Source: Desertivirga brevis
Lineage (GTDB): Bacteria > Bacteroidota > Bacteroidia > Sphingobacteriales > Sphingobacteriaceae
DNA length: 64,000 nt
NCBI RefSeq assembly: GCF_017355835.1
Contig: NZ_JAFEWF010000009.1
Location: forward strand, 1 to 64,000
Reading direction: 5' to 3'
Position numbers and translations under genes: made by a program. Every line of letters starts with the position of its first letter. Position 1 is the stretch's first letter. The notes beneath the pieces were generated by a model. The model saw only the letters and a program-made list of their open reading frames with translations. It searched no databases and was not told the origin of the DNA. Shown piece by piece: positions 33,628 to 43,500 of this stretch.

Positions 33628-36600
33628 ATGGACAAACTTTACTATTCTCTAGGAAAAGAATCCGCTAATAAGTTCAGGTATTTCAAACAGTTCAAACGCT
33701 TTGTTTTGCTGTTTCTATTTACCACAAGTTTTATACTTTCAGCTTTAGCTCAGAGTATAATAACAGGTACTGTTACAGATTCAAAAGGAGAACCTCTTCC
33801 TGGTGTTAGTGTGAAAGTAAAAGGCGCACAGACCGGAGCAACCACTGATTTAAATGGTAAATTTACCTTACGGGGCACTACGCCTTCTAGTGTTGTAGTT
33901 TTCAGTTTCATCGGTTTCAAACCGCAAGAGTTAACCCTTGGAGCTAAAACAGTACTCGATATAAAACTTACGGATAACACAACAGATCTGGAAGAAGTAG
34001 TTGTTGTAGGTTACGGCACACAGAAAAAGGCTACATTAACAGGAGCAATATCCAGCATTAATAGCCAGGAAATCTTAAAGTCTCCTACTGCCAACCCTAC
34101 GAATAGCCTTATTGGGAAAATGCCAGGTTTACAAGCTATTCAAACTAGTGGTCAGCCTGGTGCAGACGCAGCTACCTTACGTATTCGCGGTATTGCGACT
34201 ACCGGAAATTCAAATGCTATTGTTGTTGTTGATGGTATTGAACGCCCTGGTTTTGGGGATATTGACCCGAATGAAATCGAGACCATTTCAATTCTGAAGG
34301 ATGCATCTTCAACTGCTGTTTACGGTATTCGCGGAGCTAATGGTGTAATAGTTATTACAACAAAAGGAGGAAAAATCGGTACTCCCCGGGTGTCTTATAC
34401 CGGAAATGCTAGCTTGCAAACTTACACAGGCATCCCGCGAGGGTTAGATGCATATAATAACGCATATCTCCTTAACGAGGCGTATGTTAACGACCAAAAA
34501 CCTGCACCTTTCACAGAAGAGGAATTACAGAAATTTAAAGATGGTTCGGATCCCTATGGCTATCCAGATATCCAGTGGTTTGATTATTTGACCCGCAAGT
34601 ATTATCCTCAAACTCAACATAACGTAAATATTAGCGGTGGAACTAAAATTGCAAAGTATTTCGTTTCCGCAGGATATCTGTTTCAGGACGGAATTTTCAA
34701 GAAATTTGATTCTCCCTATGGAATTAATACCGTTCCAAATTACAACAGGTATAATTTTCGTTCAAATATTGACTTCAATTTAAGCAAGGATATAACATTC
34801 GGAATAAAGCTGGGCGGTCGTTTTGATAAGCGTTACCAACCTTCGGGCTTACGTTCGAGTTCGGCCTTCTCTTATGATACCATGGAAGGCATGATTTCAA
34901 GGATTCTTCAAACTCCTTCGTATGCATTTCCGGTTACTCTTCCTGATGGAAGAATCGCGCAGAACGCAGACGTTGGAACAAATATCTGGAACCCTTATGC
35001 TGTATTAACCCGATTTGGTACAAGAACAGATACCCGGAATGCCATTGAAAGTACCTTTAACATAAACTGGAAGTTAGACAAGCTTACCAGAGGTCTTTCC
35101 TTTAAGACAAATTTTGGTTATGATGCTTATTATTTAAATACAGCCAGAAGGAATGCAAACTGGGCTGCTTATAGATGGGACCGCCGTACGGGACAAGTAA
35201 GTTTGTCAACAGATACTCGTCAACGGGATGAGCCATTGGGAGCTATTGTAACAAATGATTATACGCCTATTTCCGGCGACATAAATTCTAATTTACAAGT
35301 AGGATTTAACTACGAAAAAAGTATACAAAAGCATAGCCTAACCGCTTTACTCTTAGGTACAAGGCAGCTTTTAAGAACAAATACTGGAGCTGATATATTT
35401 CAATCGCCGCCAAGGGCAATGCAGGGGCTGGTTAATCGCGTGACTTATAACTACGCTGATAAATACTACTTTGAATTCAATGCTTCTTACAATGGCTCCG
35501 AGAACTTTATGAAAGGCCGTCAATACGGTTTCTTCCCAGCCGGATCCTTCGGTTGGACGCTAACAAACGAGCCTTTTATGAAAAAAGTTGAGTGGCTCAG
35601 TTATTTAAAAGTCAGAGGAAGTTACGGGCAAGTGGGTAGCGATAATATCGGTGGCCGACGCTTCTTATTTCTGACAAGCTATACGAATGGAGGAACAAAT
35701 TTCGGAGGGCCAGGTAATTCCGTTCAATTTGGTTCCCCGCAGTCACCTACTAATTACCCAATTACATGGATCTCTCCAGATAATATTGGTAACGAATTTT
35801 TGACATGGGAAAGGAGTACTAAACGGAATATAGGTTTAGAGAGCCGATTCTTCCAGGGGGCATTGAAATTTAATGTCGACATCTTCGATGAAACAAGAAA
35901 AAATATCCTGATTGAAGCAAAAAGAGGGCTACTTTCTTTCGGTCATAAATATCCTTTACTAAACAATGGGGAGGTTTATAACAAGGGATATGAGGTTGAA
36001 TTGGATTATGAGAAAAAGGCAGGTGAATTAACGCTCGGTATTAATGGTCAATTATCGTTTGCTAGAAACGTGGTTCGAAACTTTGACGAACCGGAGGGAA
36101 CGCCAGATAGATTGAAAGTCGAGGGAAAGCCGGTTAATCAGTTTATAGGATACGTTACCGATGGTTTTTATACTTCCATAGAGGATATTAATAATTCAGT
36201 AAAACCTCAAGGGGCTGTTCCCGGACAAAGTATAATACCAGGCGACTTGAAATTCCGTGATCTGGATGGTGATGGAGTTATAACCTCAGAAGACAGACAG
36301 CCTATCGGATATTCAAGTAACCCTGAATATATATATAGCTTTACTCCCAGATTCGCATGGAAAGGTGTAACTCTTTCTGTTCTATTTCAGGGGGCTGCTC
36401 ACGTAAGTTCTAATTTAATCCTGAATGAGCAAAATAATGGCCAGCAAATGTACCCCTTTCAGCTGGAACGGTGGACTCCAGAAACCGCGTCTACTGCTAC
36501 ATGGCCAGCGCTACATTCTAGAGGCTACACAGGCTTAAATTATGCCCTTAACAATTTTATCCTTCAAAATTCAGCTTACTTAAAAATAAGAAATGTTGAA

Positions 36601-36813
36601 TTAGCATGGACTGTACCAGCCCGTTGGACCGACCGGATGAAGATCAGGGGTGTTAGGATATTTGCGAACGGACAGAATCTCTATACATGGACAAAGTTTA
36701 GAATGTATGTAGATCCGGAGAATCTGAACACCGTTAATCCGGCGTTCCCATTGCAAGCGCTTTATCCTTCCTCACGGGTGTACAATTTAGGTGTAAACAT
36801 TAATCTTCAATAG
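33628..36813 (+). CDS. SusC/RagA family TonB-linked outer-membrane protein (pair 1)
   Basis: 1061 residues from ATG 33628 (TTG 33601 is an upstream option). Signal region ends ILSALAQS; a CarboxypepD_reg-like domain follows (ITGTVTDSKGEPLPGVSV), then the TonB-box-like LEEVVVVGYGTQKK, the plug (SLIGKMPGLQ, IRGIATTG, AIVVVDGIERP, ISILKDASSTAVYGIRGANGVIVITTK) and a long barrel ending VNINLQ. SusC proteins pull oligosaccharides through the outer membrane, using TonB energy, under a SusD lid. There is no STN domain, so FecI/FecR-type control is not expected. First gene of a four-gene SusCDCD run, 1 bp before its SusD. Confidence 0.95.
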   Translation: MDKLYYSLGKESANKFRYFKQFKRFVLLFLFTTSFILSALAQSIITGTVTDSKGEPLPGVSVKVKGAQTGATTDLNGKFTLRGTTPSSVVVFSFIGFKPQELTLGAKTVLDIKLTDNTTDLEEVVVVGYGTQKKATLTGAISSINSQEILKSPTANPTNSLIGKMPGLQAIQTSGQPGADAATLRIRGIATTGNSNAIVVVDGIERPGFGDIDPNEIETISILKDASSTAVYGIRGANGVIVITTKGGKIGTPRVSYTGNASLQTYTGIPRGLDAYNNAYLLNEAYVNDQKPAPFTEEELQKFKDGSDPYGYPDIQWFDYLTRKYYPQTQHNVNISGGTKIAKYFVSAGYLFQDGIFKKFDSPYGINTVPNYNRYNFRSNIDFNLSKDITFGIKLGGRFDKRYQPSGLRSSSAFSYDTMEGMISRILQTPSYAFPVTLPDGRIAQNADVGTNIWNPYAVLTRFGTRTDTRNAIESTFNINWKLDKLTRGLSFKTNFGYDAYYLNTARRNANWAAYRWDRRTGQVSLSTDTRQRDEPLGAIVTNDYTPISGDINSNLQVGFNYEKSIQKHSLTALLLGTRQLLRTNTGADIFQSPPRAMQGLVNRVTYNYADKYYFEFNASYNGSENFMKGRQYGFFPAGSFGWTLTNEPFMKKVEWLSYLKVRGSYGQVGSDNIGGRRFLFLTSYTNGGTNFGGPGNSVQFGSPQSPTNYPITWISPDNIGNEFLTWERSTKRNIGLESRFFQGALKFNVDIFDETRKNILIEAKRGLLSFGHKYPLLNNGEVYNKGYEVELDYEKKAGELTLGINGQLSFARNVVRNFDEPEGTPDRLKVEGKPVNQFIGYVTDGFYTSIEDINNSVKPQGAVPGQSIIPGDLKFRDLDGDGVITSEDRQPIGYSSNPEYIYSFTPRFAWKGVTLSVLFQGAAHVSSNLILNEQNNGQQMYPFQLERWTPETASTATWPALHSRGYTGLNYALNNFILQNSAYLKIRNVELAWTVPARWTDRMKIRGVRIFANGQNLYTWTKFRMYVDPENLNTVNPAFPLQALYPSSRVYNLGVNINLQ

Positions 36814-36814
36814 G

Positions 36815-38569
36815 ATGATTTTTAGAAAAAGATATATAGTAGCTCTTCTGGCACTTGCTTTAGTTCAGGGAGCATGCGAGAAAGATTTCTTGAACAGAGC
36901 TCCTGGAATTGAGCTAAATGATGAGAAGGTTTTTGGAGATGCGGTGCAGGCTGCAAGATATGCCGACGAAGCATACAACTATCTTATCAATGATTATGTG
37001 CGTTTCAATTCCTACCGGGGTGCCACATCTCAGGCTTCTGATGAAGCCGTAAGCGGAAACTCAGAGAATACAGTCGTTACATTGAATAAAGGTCGTTATC
37101 ATGATCATGCTGTAGCAGCTTCACTTAACGATATAAGGGACGTTTGGGAAAGGTCATATCAGGGTATCGCTATAACTAATAAGATGCTTGAGAATATAGA
37201 CAAGGTACCTCAACAAACCCCAGAACAGCAGAGGATTTTCAGGCCAAAGAGAGTGAGAGGGGAAATGCATTTCATTAGAGCTTTATGCTATTTTGAGCTA
37301 TTAAAACGCTTTGGTGGAGTGCCGGTAATAGACAAAGTGTATACGGTAAATGATAACGTGGATCTACCAAGGGCAACAGTCGATGAGACCGTAAATTTTA
37401 TCCTTGCTGATCTAAAAATAGCCGAAAATCAACTTGGCGTTGATACAGATCCTGAATACGGCTCATCAAATTACGGACGTGCTACAAAAGGAGCTGCTTC
37501 AGCATTGGTGTCAAGAGTGCTATTGTATGCTGCAAGTCCTGTAAACAATCCAACTAATGATAAGGCAAAGTGGAAATTAGCCGCAGATTCTGCCAAAAGT
37601 CTTATGGACAAAGGCTGGTACTCTCTCCAGTCGAGCTATAGTAACATATTAAATGTTCCAGAATCTCCTGAATATATAATGATCAAGGTTAGAGGAAATC
37701 GTCCTATCGCCGGTATGTTCCAGGATTTTTCCATGTCTCCTGCCTCTGGAGGGCAGCAAGGACAAATGAATCCCACGCAAAATCACGTCGACATGTATGA
37801 AATGGTCGCAACTGCGAAATTGCCGGGCGAGGCAGGGTCAGGCTACAATCCGCAGTCTCCCTATACTGGCAGAGATCCACGGTTCTATGCAAATGTTTTG
37901 TATAACAGTGCCGACTGGCAGGGTAAAAAAATTGAAACTTGGCGTCAAACGACGATTGTAAATGGGAAGGAACAAACAACCTATGGTAAGGATGCAGGTA
38001 CGGATATCAAGTTTACGGCTACCAGTTACTATTGCAAAAAATACTGGCCTGAGGTTTATTCAACAAATGGAGGAACACAAACCTTGCTTAATTATATCTA
38101 CTTCCGTTATGCAGAGATCCTACTTAATTATGCGGAGGCACTGAATGAAGCAGAAGGCCCTGCATCTGATGTCACTAAGAACAGTATCCTTGGGGCGATA
38201 AACCAGATCAGGGCGAGGGTAAACATGCCAGCATTGCAAACCGATAACCCTGCAGTTGTGGGATATGTTGAAAGGACTCAGGAGGCCTTCAGGGCTAGAA
38301 TAAGACATGAAAGGGCCATCGAGCTTGCATTCGAAGATCATAGATGGTACGACATTATGCGTTGGAAAATTGGGGTTGAAACTATAAATACCCCCATGTA
38401 TAGAATGGATGTTGTGAAGAACGCGAACGGATCATTTACTTATACGAAGGTGCTTTTAGGTGACGCTTTCCAAAAAATATTTGAAGACCGTCAACACAGG
38501 TACCCTATTCCCCGGACCGAAATCTATAAAAGTAAAGGTATCCTTAAGCAAAATCCTGGGTGGGAGTAG
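36815..38569 (+). CDS. SusD/RagB family glycan-binding lipoprotein (pair 1)
   Basis: 584 residues. The lipobox region ALVQGAC gives a lipidated Cys at about residue 21; the mature protein starts EKDFLNRAPG, typical of SusD. TPR-like helices with RGEMHFIRALCYFELLKRFGGVPV, and the late YIYFRYAEILLNYAEALNEAEG, IRARVNMPAL and FEDHRWYDIMRWK blocks, are SusD signatures. It caps the SusC1 barrel and binds the glycan at the cell surface. The ATG is one base after the SusC stop, indicating translational coupling. Confidence 0.94.
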   Translation: MIFRKRYIVALLALALVQGACEKDFLNRAPGIELNDEKVFGDAVQAARYADEAYNYLINDYVRFNSYRGATSQASDEAVSGNSENTVVTLNKGRYHDHAVAASLNDIRDVWERSYQGIAITNKMLENIDKVPQQTPEQQRIFRPKRVRGEMHFIRALCYFELLKRFGGVPVIDKVYTVNDNVDLPRATVDETVNFILADLKIAENQLGVDTDPEYGSSNYGRATKGAASALVSRVLLYAASPVNNPTNDKAKWKLAADSAKSLMDKGWYSLQSSYSNILNVPESPEYIMIKVRGNRPIAGMFQDFSMSPASGGQQGQMNPTQNHVDMYEMVATAKLPGEAGSGYNPQSPYTGRDPRFYANVLYNSADWQGKKIETWRQTTIVNGKEQTTYGKDAGTDIKFTATSYYCKKYWPEVYSTNGGTQTLLNYIYFRYAEILLNYAEALNEAEGPASDVTKNSILGAINQIRARVNMPALQTDNPAVVGYVERTQEAFRARIRHERAIELAFEDHRWYDIMRWKIGVETINTPMYRMDVVKNANGSFTYTKVLLGDAFQKIFEDRQHRYPIPRTEIYKSKGILKQNPGWE

Positions 38570-38598
38570 TAATTGGTAAAATTAGATCAACATTCTTT

Positions 38599-41500
38599 AT
38601 GAGACTTAATCTAAAATTTTTAGGCCTCCTGTTATTTATATTCGCAGGAACCTTATCTATATATGCGCAGAAGCCGGATCAGAACCTGACCGTAAACGGG
38701 ATAGTGTTAGATCAAAATAAAAAGCCTCTGGCGGGAGTAAATATTTCCGTACAAGAGGCAAAGAGCAAGAGTACAAATACAGGAGCGGACGGTGCGTTCA
38801 ATATTTCTTGTACAACCAGCGATGCCATTGTTTTTCAACTTACAGGGTATAGTACGCTGATAAAGCCTGCGGCCGAACTTAAGGGCGCAACAATTGTGCT
38901 TGAGCGAACACTATTGTATGCAGGCGACCAGGATAATGTTTATATCCCTTTTGGCGTACGTAAGAAAAGGCAAGTGAGTGCTACTATCAGTTCTATCGAC
39001 GGCGATCAACTGCCTCAACTTCCTTCATCGTCTTTAAATACCGTTCTCTCAGGCCGTGTTTCTGGGCTTTACATTTACCAGAATGGTTCTCAGCAACCCG
39101 GGTACGATGTTTCATCATTTATGATCCGCGGTCGCTCTTCCTATAATAACAACCAGGAGCCACTGGTTCTTGTAGATGGAGTTGCGCGTGCTTTTGAAGC
39201 CATGGACCCGAATGAAATTGAAAGTATTAGTGTTTTGAAGGATGCGGCTTCGTTGTCCTGGTATGGTATGTATGGAGCAAACGGTATTATTTACGTTAAG
39301 ACCAAACGTGGCTCCGCAACTCAAACCAGGGTTACTGTTGATGCTCAAAACGGCTGGCAAACTCCCATGCAAATAACTAAGCCACTCGATTCATACACTT
39401 TTGCAAATTTATACAATGAAGCTCAGGTGAACAGTGGCACTACTCCAACATATAGCGATGCTACACTTGCAGCTTACAGGGATCCTTCCTCTAATCAGTA
39501 TTTGTATCCTAATAACAATTTTGTAGACAGGTTTACTAAGGATATCACTCCTGTGCAACGTTATATTGGTACTGTCAGCGGAGGAAATGCTTTTATCAAG
39601 TACTACACGATGATCAGCTACCTTAACCAGGCAGGTTTTTACCAGGGAGCAGAAAATCCTCTTTATGACGCCAATACAAATTTCAAGCGGTACAATTTAA
39701 GGACTAACCTCGACCTCCATGTAAACAAGTCCCTCGACGTAAGTTTAGACGTGGGAGGAAGAATAACTAATCTTCGCTTTCCAAGGGTAGGAACATCAAG
39801 TATTCTTTCTGCTATTTATAGCACCCCTGCAAACGCATTCCCTGTATTAAATGAAGACGGTACTTACGGTGGGACTTCAAATTTTCAGGCAAATAACCCC
39901 TTAGCAATGCTTCAGGCAGGTGGAGTAAGTACCGATGTGGGACGAAACATGCTCGCCACAATTAATGTTCGTCAGAAGCTCAATTCTTTAGTTGAGGGAT
40001 TAAGTTTAAATGCATTATACTCATATGATGTAAGAGGACTTTTCAGGCATGGTTTTACTCAAAGCTTTGAGGTTTATCAGCGTAATGATAATGGTAGCTA
40101 TTCTCGTTTCGGTAATGCAACCGTGGCAAACTATTCCGCAAACGAGTTCAGGGAGAATTTTAGGAACAATGAACTGTGGATTGGATTTGATTACGACAAG
40201 AGTTTCGGAGACCATAGTTTTAATTTTTCAAACAGATTCACGCGAGGCGTTGCTACTACATTCCTGGCACTGGATGAAAAAAGAGAGGGGATTTCTAATC
40301 GACTAACTTATGGATTCAAACAGCGGTATTTTGTTGATCTTATAGGTTCCTATTACGGTTCTGAAAACTTCAAACCAGGTAAACGATATGGTTTCTTTCC
40401 TGCATTCTCTGCTGGCTGGATAGTTTCAGATGAAAACTTTATGAAATCTGCCGCTTTCCTTAACTATTTAAAGTTAAGAGGAAGTTATGGATTGATGGGC
40501 AGTGATGCCTTGGGACTTTCCAGAAGATTCTCCTTTAACAGTACCTGGAACAGAGGGGGAACAGGATACAATTTTGGTACGGGCTTCAATGGAGCAAACG
40601 GTTCAACAGAGCGTACGCTGGGTAATGAGAATTTGACATGGGAAAAGGTTAAAAAAGCAAGTTTAGGTTTTGATAGCCAGTTCTTCAAAAATGCTATATC
40701 TCTTTCTGCTGATTACTTCTACGAGAATCGTTCTGATCTATTGACAGGATCACTACTGCCTAATATACTTGGACAGTCTTTAGTTAATGTAAACGAAGGT
40801 GAAGGTGAATACAGGGGGCTGGAAGCGGATATCAATTTTAACAAAAAGATAGGCAACTTAAACTTGAATATCTTTGGTAATTACACTTATACCAAAAGTA
40901 AAATTGTTTCAATTAATGAGAGTGCGGGATTGCCAGAGTATCAGAAAAGAAAGGGGCGTGCGATTTCCAGTGTTATCCAGGGGAACTCATATGTTAACTC
41001 TTTCTTAAAGTCTGAAGGTATTTTCCAAACTCAGGCAGAAATTGATAATGCCCCTGTACAACGTTTCTCAAGAACAGTTAAACCAGGCGATATAAGATAT
41101 AAAGATATTAACGGCGATAATGTTATCGATAACCTTGATTTCTCTGTTACTGATTACAATTTCGTACCTAAAGCTTTCTTTGGTTTTGGCGCTAATGCAT
41201 CGTTCAAGAACTTCGACATTTCGTTTCTTTTTCAGGGAACAGAAGGACGCACCATCTCAATTAAAGATTTGGTTAATGCGGGTAATAACAATACCGGATA
41301 TGTTAACCAATTTAGTGTAAACCGTTGGACTCCTGAAACAGCGACAACAGCAGAATACCCACGCCTAGCAATCGGGGATCGTGATAATAATACCCAAAAT
41401 TCAGACTTCTGGCTTCGTTCAGGGGACTATTTACGTCTTAAAAATGCAGAATTTGGATATACATTACCCTCCTCTTTGACTAGTAAAGTAAAGCTTTCCA

Positions 41501-41646
41501 CTTGCCGGTTTTTTATCAGCGGACTGAATCTGCTAACTTTTGACAAGCTTAAAGGTCTGGACATTGATCCCGAGTTACCAGAAGCTGGGTATTCTTCCTA
41601 TCCCTACATGCGCATTTACTCGATGGGCTTAAATGTTAAGTTTTAA
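38599..41646 (+). CDS. SusC/RagA family TonB-linked outer-membrane protein (pair 2)
   Basis: 1015 residues from ATG 38599; a GTG at 38560 in the same frame would overlap the SusD end and is less likely. Signal peptide ends LSIYAQ. CarboxypepD_reg-like domain (VNGIVLDQNKKPLAGVNISV), plug (VLSGRVSGLYI, FMIRGRSSYNNNQEPLVLVDG, ISVLKDAASLSWYGMYGANGIIYVKTK) and barrel ending GLNVKF. It differs from the usual SusC pattern: the VVVGYGTQ-like TonB-box stretch is replaced by DNVYIPFGVRKKRQ. Thirty bases after SusD1, and cotranscribed. A second import specificity is likely. Confidence 0.93.
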   Translation: MRLNLKFLGLLLFIFAGTLSIYAQKPDQNLTVNGIVLDQNKKPLAGVNISVQEAKSKSTNTGADGAFNISCTTSDAIVFQLTGYSTLIKPAAELKGATIVLERTLLYAGDQDNVYIPFGVRKKRQVSATISSIDGDQLPQLPSSSLNTVLSGRVSGLYIYQNGSQQPGYDVSSFMIRGRSSYNNNQEPLVLVDGVARAFEAMDPNEIESISVLKDAASLSWYGMYGANGIIYVKTKRGSATQTRVTVDAQNGWQTPMQITKPLDSYTFANLYNEAQVNSGTTPTYSDATLAAYRDPSSNQYLYPNNNFVDRFTKDITPVQRYIGTVSGGNAFIKYYTMISYLNQAGFYQGAENPLYDANTNFKRYNLRTNLDLHVNKSLDVSLDVGGRITNLRFPRVGTSSILSAIYSTPANAFPVLNEDGTYGGTSNFQANNPLAMLQAGGVSTDVGRNMLATINVRQKLNSLVEGLSLNALYSYDVRGLFRHGFTQSFEVYQRNDNGSYSRFGNATVANYSANEFRENFRNNELWIGFDYDKSFGDHSFNFSNRFTRGVATTFLALDEKREGISNRLTYGFKQRYFVDLIGSYYGSENFKPGKRYGFFPAFSAGWIVSDENFMKSAAFLNYLKLRGSYGLMGSDALGLSRRFSFNSTWNRGGTGYNFGTGFNGANGSTERTLGNENLTWEKVKKASLGFDSQFFKNAISLSADYFYENRSDLLTGSLLPNILGQSLVNVNEGEGEYRGLEADINFNKKIGNLNLNIFGNYTYTKSKIVSINESAGLPEYQKRKGRAISSVIQGNSYVNSFLKSEGIFQTQAEIDNAPVQRFSRTVKPGDIRYKDINGDNVIDNLDFSVTDYNFVPKAFFGFGANASFKNFDISFLFQGTEGRTISIKDLVNAGNNNTGYVNQFSVNRWTPETATTAEYPRLAIGDRDNNTQNSDFWLRSGDYLRLKNAEFGYTLPSSLTSKVKLSTCRFFISGLNLLTFDKLKGLDIDPELPEAGYSSYPYMRIYSMGLNVKF

Positions 41647-41664
41647 TATTAAGGATTGCAAAAA

Positions 41665-43407
41665 ATGAAAACGAAGATATTTTATACTCTTTTACTGGCA
41701 GTTGGAATTCTGGCAGTTTCCTGTAAGGATGACTTTCTACAGGACGGAACTATTCCGGCAGATGGGGATGTAACAGAGGAGCAGTTTTGGAACCACCCTG
41801 ACTGGTCAAGGAACTATCTGAACAATATTTATTCTCATGTAGAACATAGGTTTAACGTGTTGGGTGAATGGTCTCTTTTAGCCAACGCGTCTGATGAAGC
41901 AATAAGCTCTAATCCAAACAGCGATATCAGTATTTTCAATAATGGTACCTGGGGGCCAGTTAGAACTGTTGATGATGTTTGGACAGATATGTACAGCGGG
42001 ATCCGTAAGACCAATATTTTTCTTGAGAAAATTAAGACTGCGAATATCGTTCCTATGAATGGTCTTACTTATGATGAGGATGTTAAAAGAATGCGCGGTC
42101 AGGCATTTTTCTTAAGAGCATTCTTTTTATTTGAGCTGGTTAAGAGATACGGAAGTGCGGTTATTATAACAAGGGAGTTAAGTCCAGGTGAAAATCTGAA
42201 TTTGCCAAGAAATTCATTCGAAGAATGTGTTCAGCAAATCACTCTGGACTGTGATTCTGCAATTGCAAGGTTGCCGCTTTGGACAAGAGACTGGATGATT
42301 GGAGACCCTAATAATAGTCCAAACACAGCTAATTACGGTAGGGCAACGCAGACCGCCGCAATGGCTTTAAAATCAAGAGTTCTGTTATATGCAGCTAGTC
42401 CTTTATATAACCCCGCCGGAGATCAAGCTAAATGGCAAAAGGCTGCGGATGCAGCAAAGGCGATTATTGATGTGAATAAACACAGCCTTTTTAATAATTA
42501 CGGTAATATCTGGATGTGGAATACGGCTGCGAATCAATATAATAATGAGGTTATTTTCGCGACACAAACCTATAATGCGGCCGAGTTTGACCGCCAAAAT
42601 GCTCCGGTTAGTTATGAGGGAGGTCTTGGACGCACAAATCCAACTCAAGAGTTGGTAGATGCTTTTGAAGTGAGAACCACAGGCCGTCTTATATCTGATC
42701 CTTTGGCTGTCTATAGTGATGCAAATCCTTATGCTAACCGTGATCCGCGGCTTGCATTTTCCATTTTGTTCAATGGACAAACCTATAAAACTACCACGCC
42801 AGCATCAGTTGTTGAAACCTTTATCGGGGGGAAAGATGGAATTGGGGTGAATGTTAATGCGACAAAAACTGGTTATTACCTTCGCAAATTTATGGACCCG
42901 GCTGCTTCATGGAATAGCAATCCGGTTGTTAACCGTCGTCGTCCTTGGATTCTATTCCGTTATGCTGAAACCCTTTTAAATTACGCAGAAGCCTTAAATG
43001 AAGCACAAGGAGTTGCGTCAATGACCCAGGTACTGGCAGCCATAAACCAAATCAGGGCAAGAACAGGTGTTGCCATGCCAGCGCTCCAAACTACAAATCC
43101 AGCAGGAAATGGTTATGTAGCTCCGACAAAAGAAGCTATCAGGGCAAGGATACGCAATGAGAGACGTGTGGAGTTATGCTTTGAAGAGCATCGCTTCTAT
43201 GATGTTCGTCGATGGAAAGAAGGGGAGATCTACTTCAATAAGCCAATAACCGGTATGCGTATTACAAAAAATGCAAATGGCACTTTCAATTACGAAAGAT
43301 TTAATGTTGAGAATAGGGTGTTTACAGAGAAAAACTATCTGTTCCCGATTTCCCAAAGTGAACTGAACCGCGCTCCTGCGTTAGGTCAAAATAAAGGATA
43401 TAACTAG
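41665..43407 (+). CDS. SusD/RagB family glycan-binding lipoprotein (pair 2)
   Basis: 580 residues from ATG 41665, chosen over TTG 41656 because an AAGGA lies 9 bases ahead and the resulting signal is a clean lipoprotein type (GILAVSC, lipidated Cys near residue 20). SusD signatures: FFLRAFFLFELVKRYGSAV, ILFRYAETLLNYAEALNEAQG, INQIRARTGVAMPAL, CFEEHRFYDVRRWKEGE. Partner of SusC2. A hairpin at 43418-43454 follows, which may reduce expression of GH3 relative to the importers. Confidence 0.94.
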   Translation: MKTKIFYTLLLAVGILAVSCKDDFLQDGTIPADGDVTEEQFWNHPDWSRNYLNNIYSHVEHRFNVLGEWSLLANASDEAISSNPNSDISIFNNGTWGPVRTVDDVWTDMYSGIRKTNIFLEKIKTANIVPMNGLTYDEDVKRMRGQAFFLRAFFLFELVKRYGSAVIITRELSPGENLNLPRNSFEECVQQITLDCDSAIARLPLWTRDWMIGDPNNSPNTANYGRATQTAAMALKSRVLLYAASPLYNPAGDQAKWQKAADAAKAIIDVNKHSLFNNYGNIWMWNTAANQYNNEVIFATQTYNAAEFDRQNAPVSYEGGLGRTNPTQELVDAFEVRTTGRLISDPLAVYSDANPYANRDPRLAFSILFNGQTYKTTTPASVVETFIGGKDGIGVNVNATKTGYYLRKFMDPAASWNSNPVVNRRRPWILFRYAETLLNYAEALNEAQGVASMTQVLAAINQIRARTGVAMPALQTTNPAGNGYVAPTKEAIRARIRNERRVELCFEEHRFYDVRRWKEGEIYFNKPITGMRITKNANGTFNYERFNVENRVFTEKNYLFPISQSELNRAPALGQNKGYN

Positions 43408-43417
43408 TGTGTGTTTG

Positions 43418-43454
43418 AGGCGGGGCCATTTAAAACAATTTGTGTCCCGCCTTT
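43418..43454 (+). terminator. Terminator-like hairpin between SusD2 and GH3
   Basis: AGGCGGG (43418-43424) pairs with CCCGCCT (43446-43452), with a 21-nt loop and TTCATT after it. The tail is poor in T, so partial termination or an mRNA-stabilising role is more likely than a full stop. Confidence 0.5.
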
Positions 43455-43500
43455 CATTAATTCTAAAGCAGGGGAAAAATGTCCCTGATATTTTACAAAT

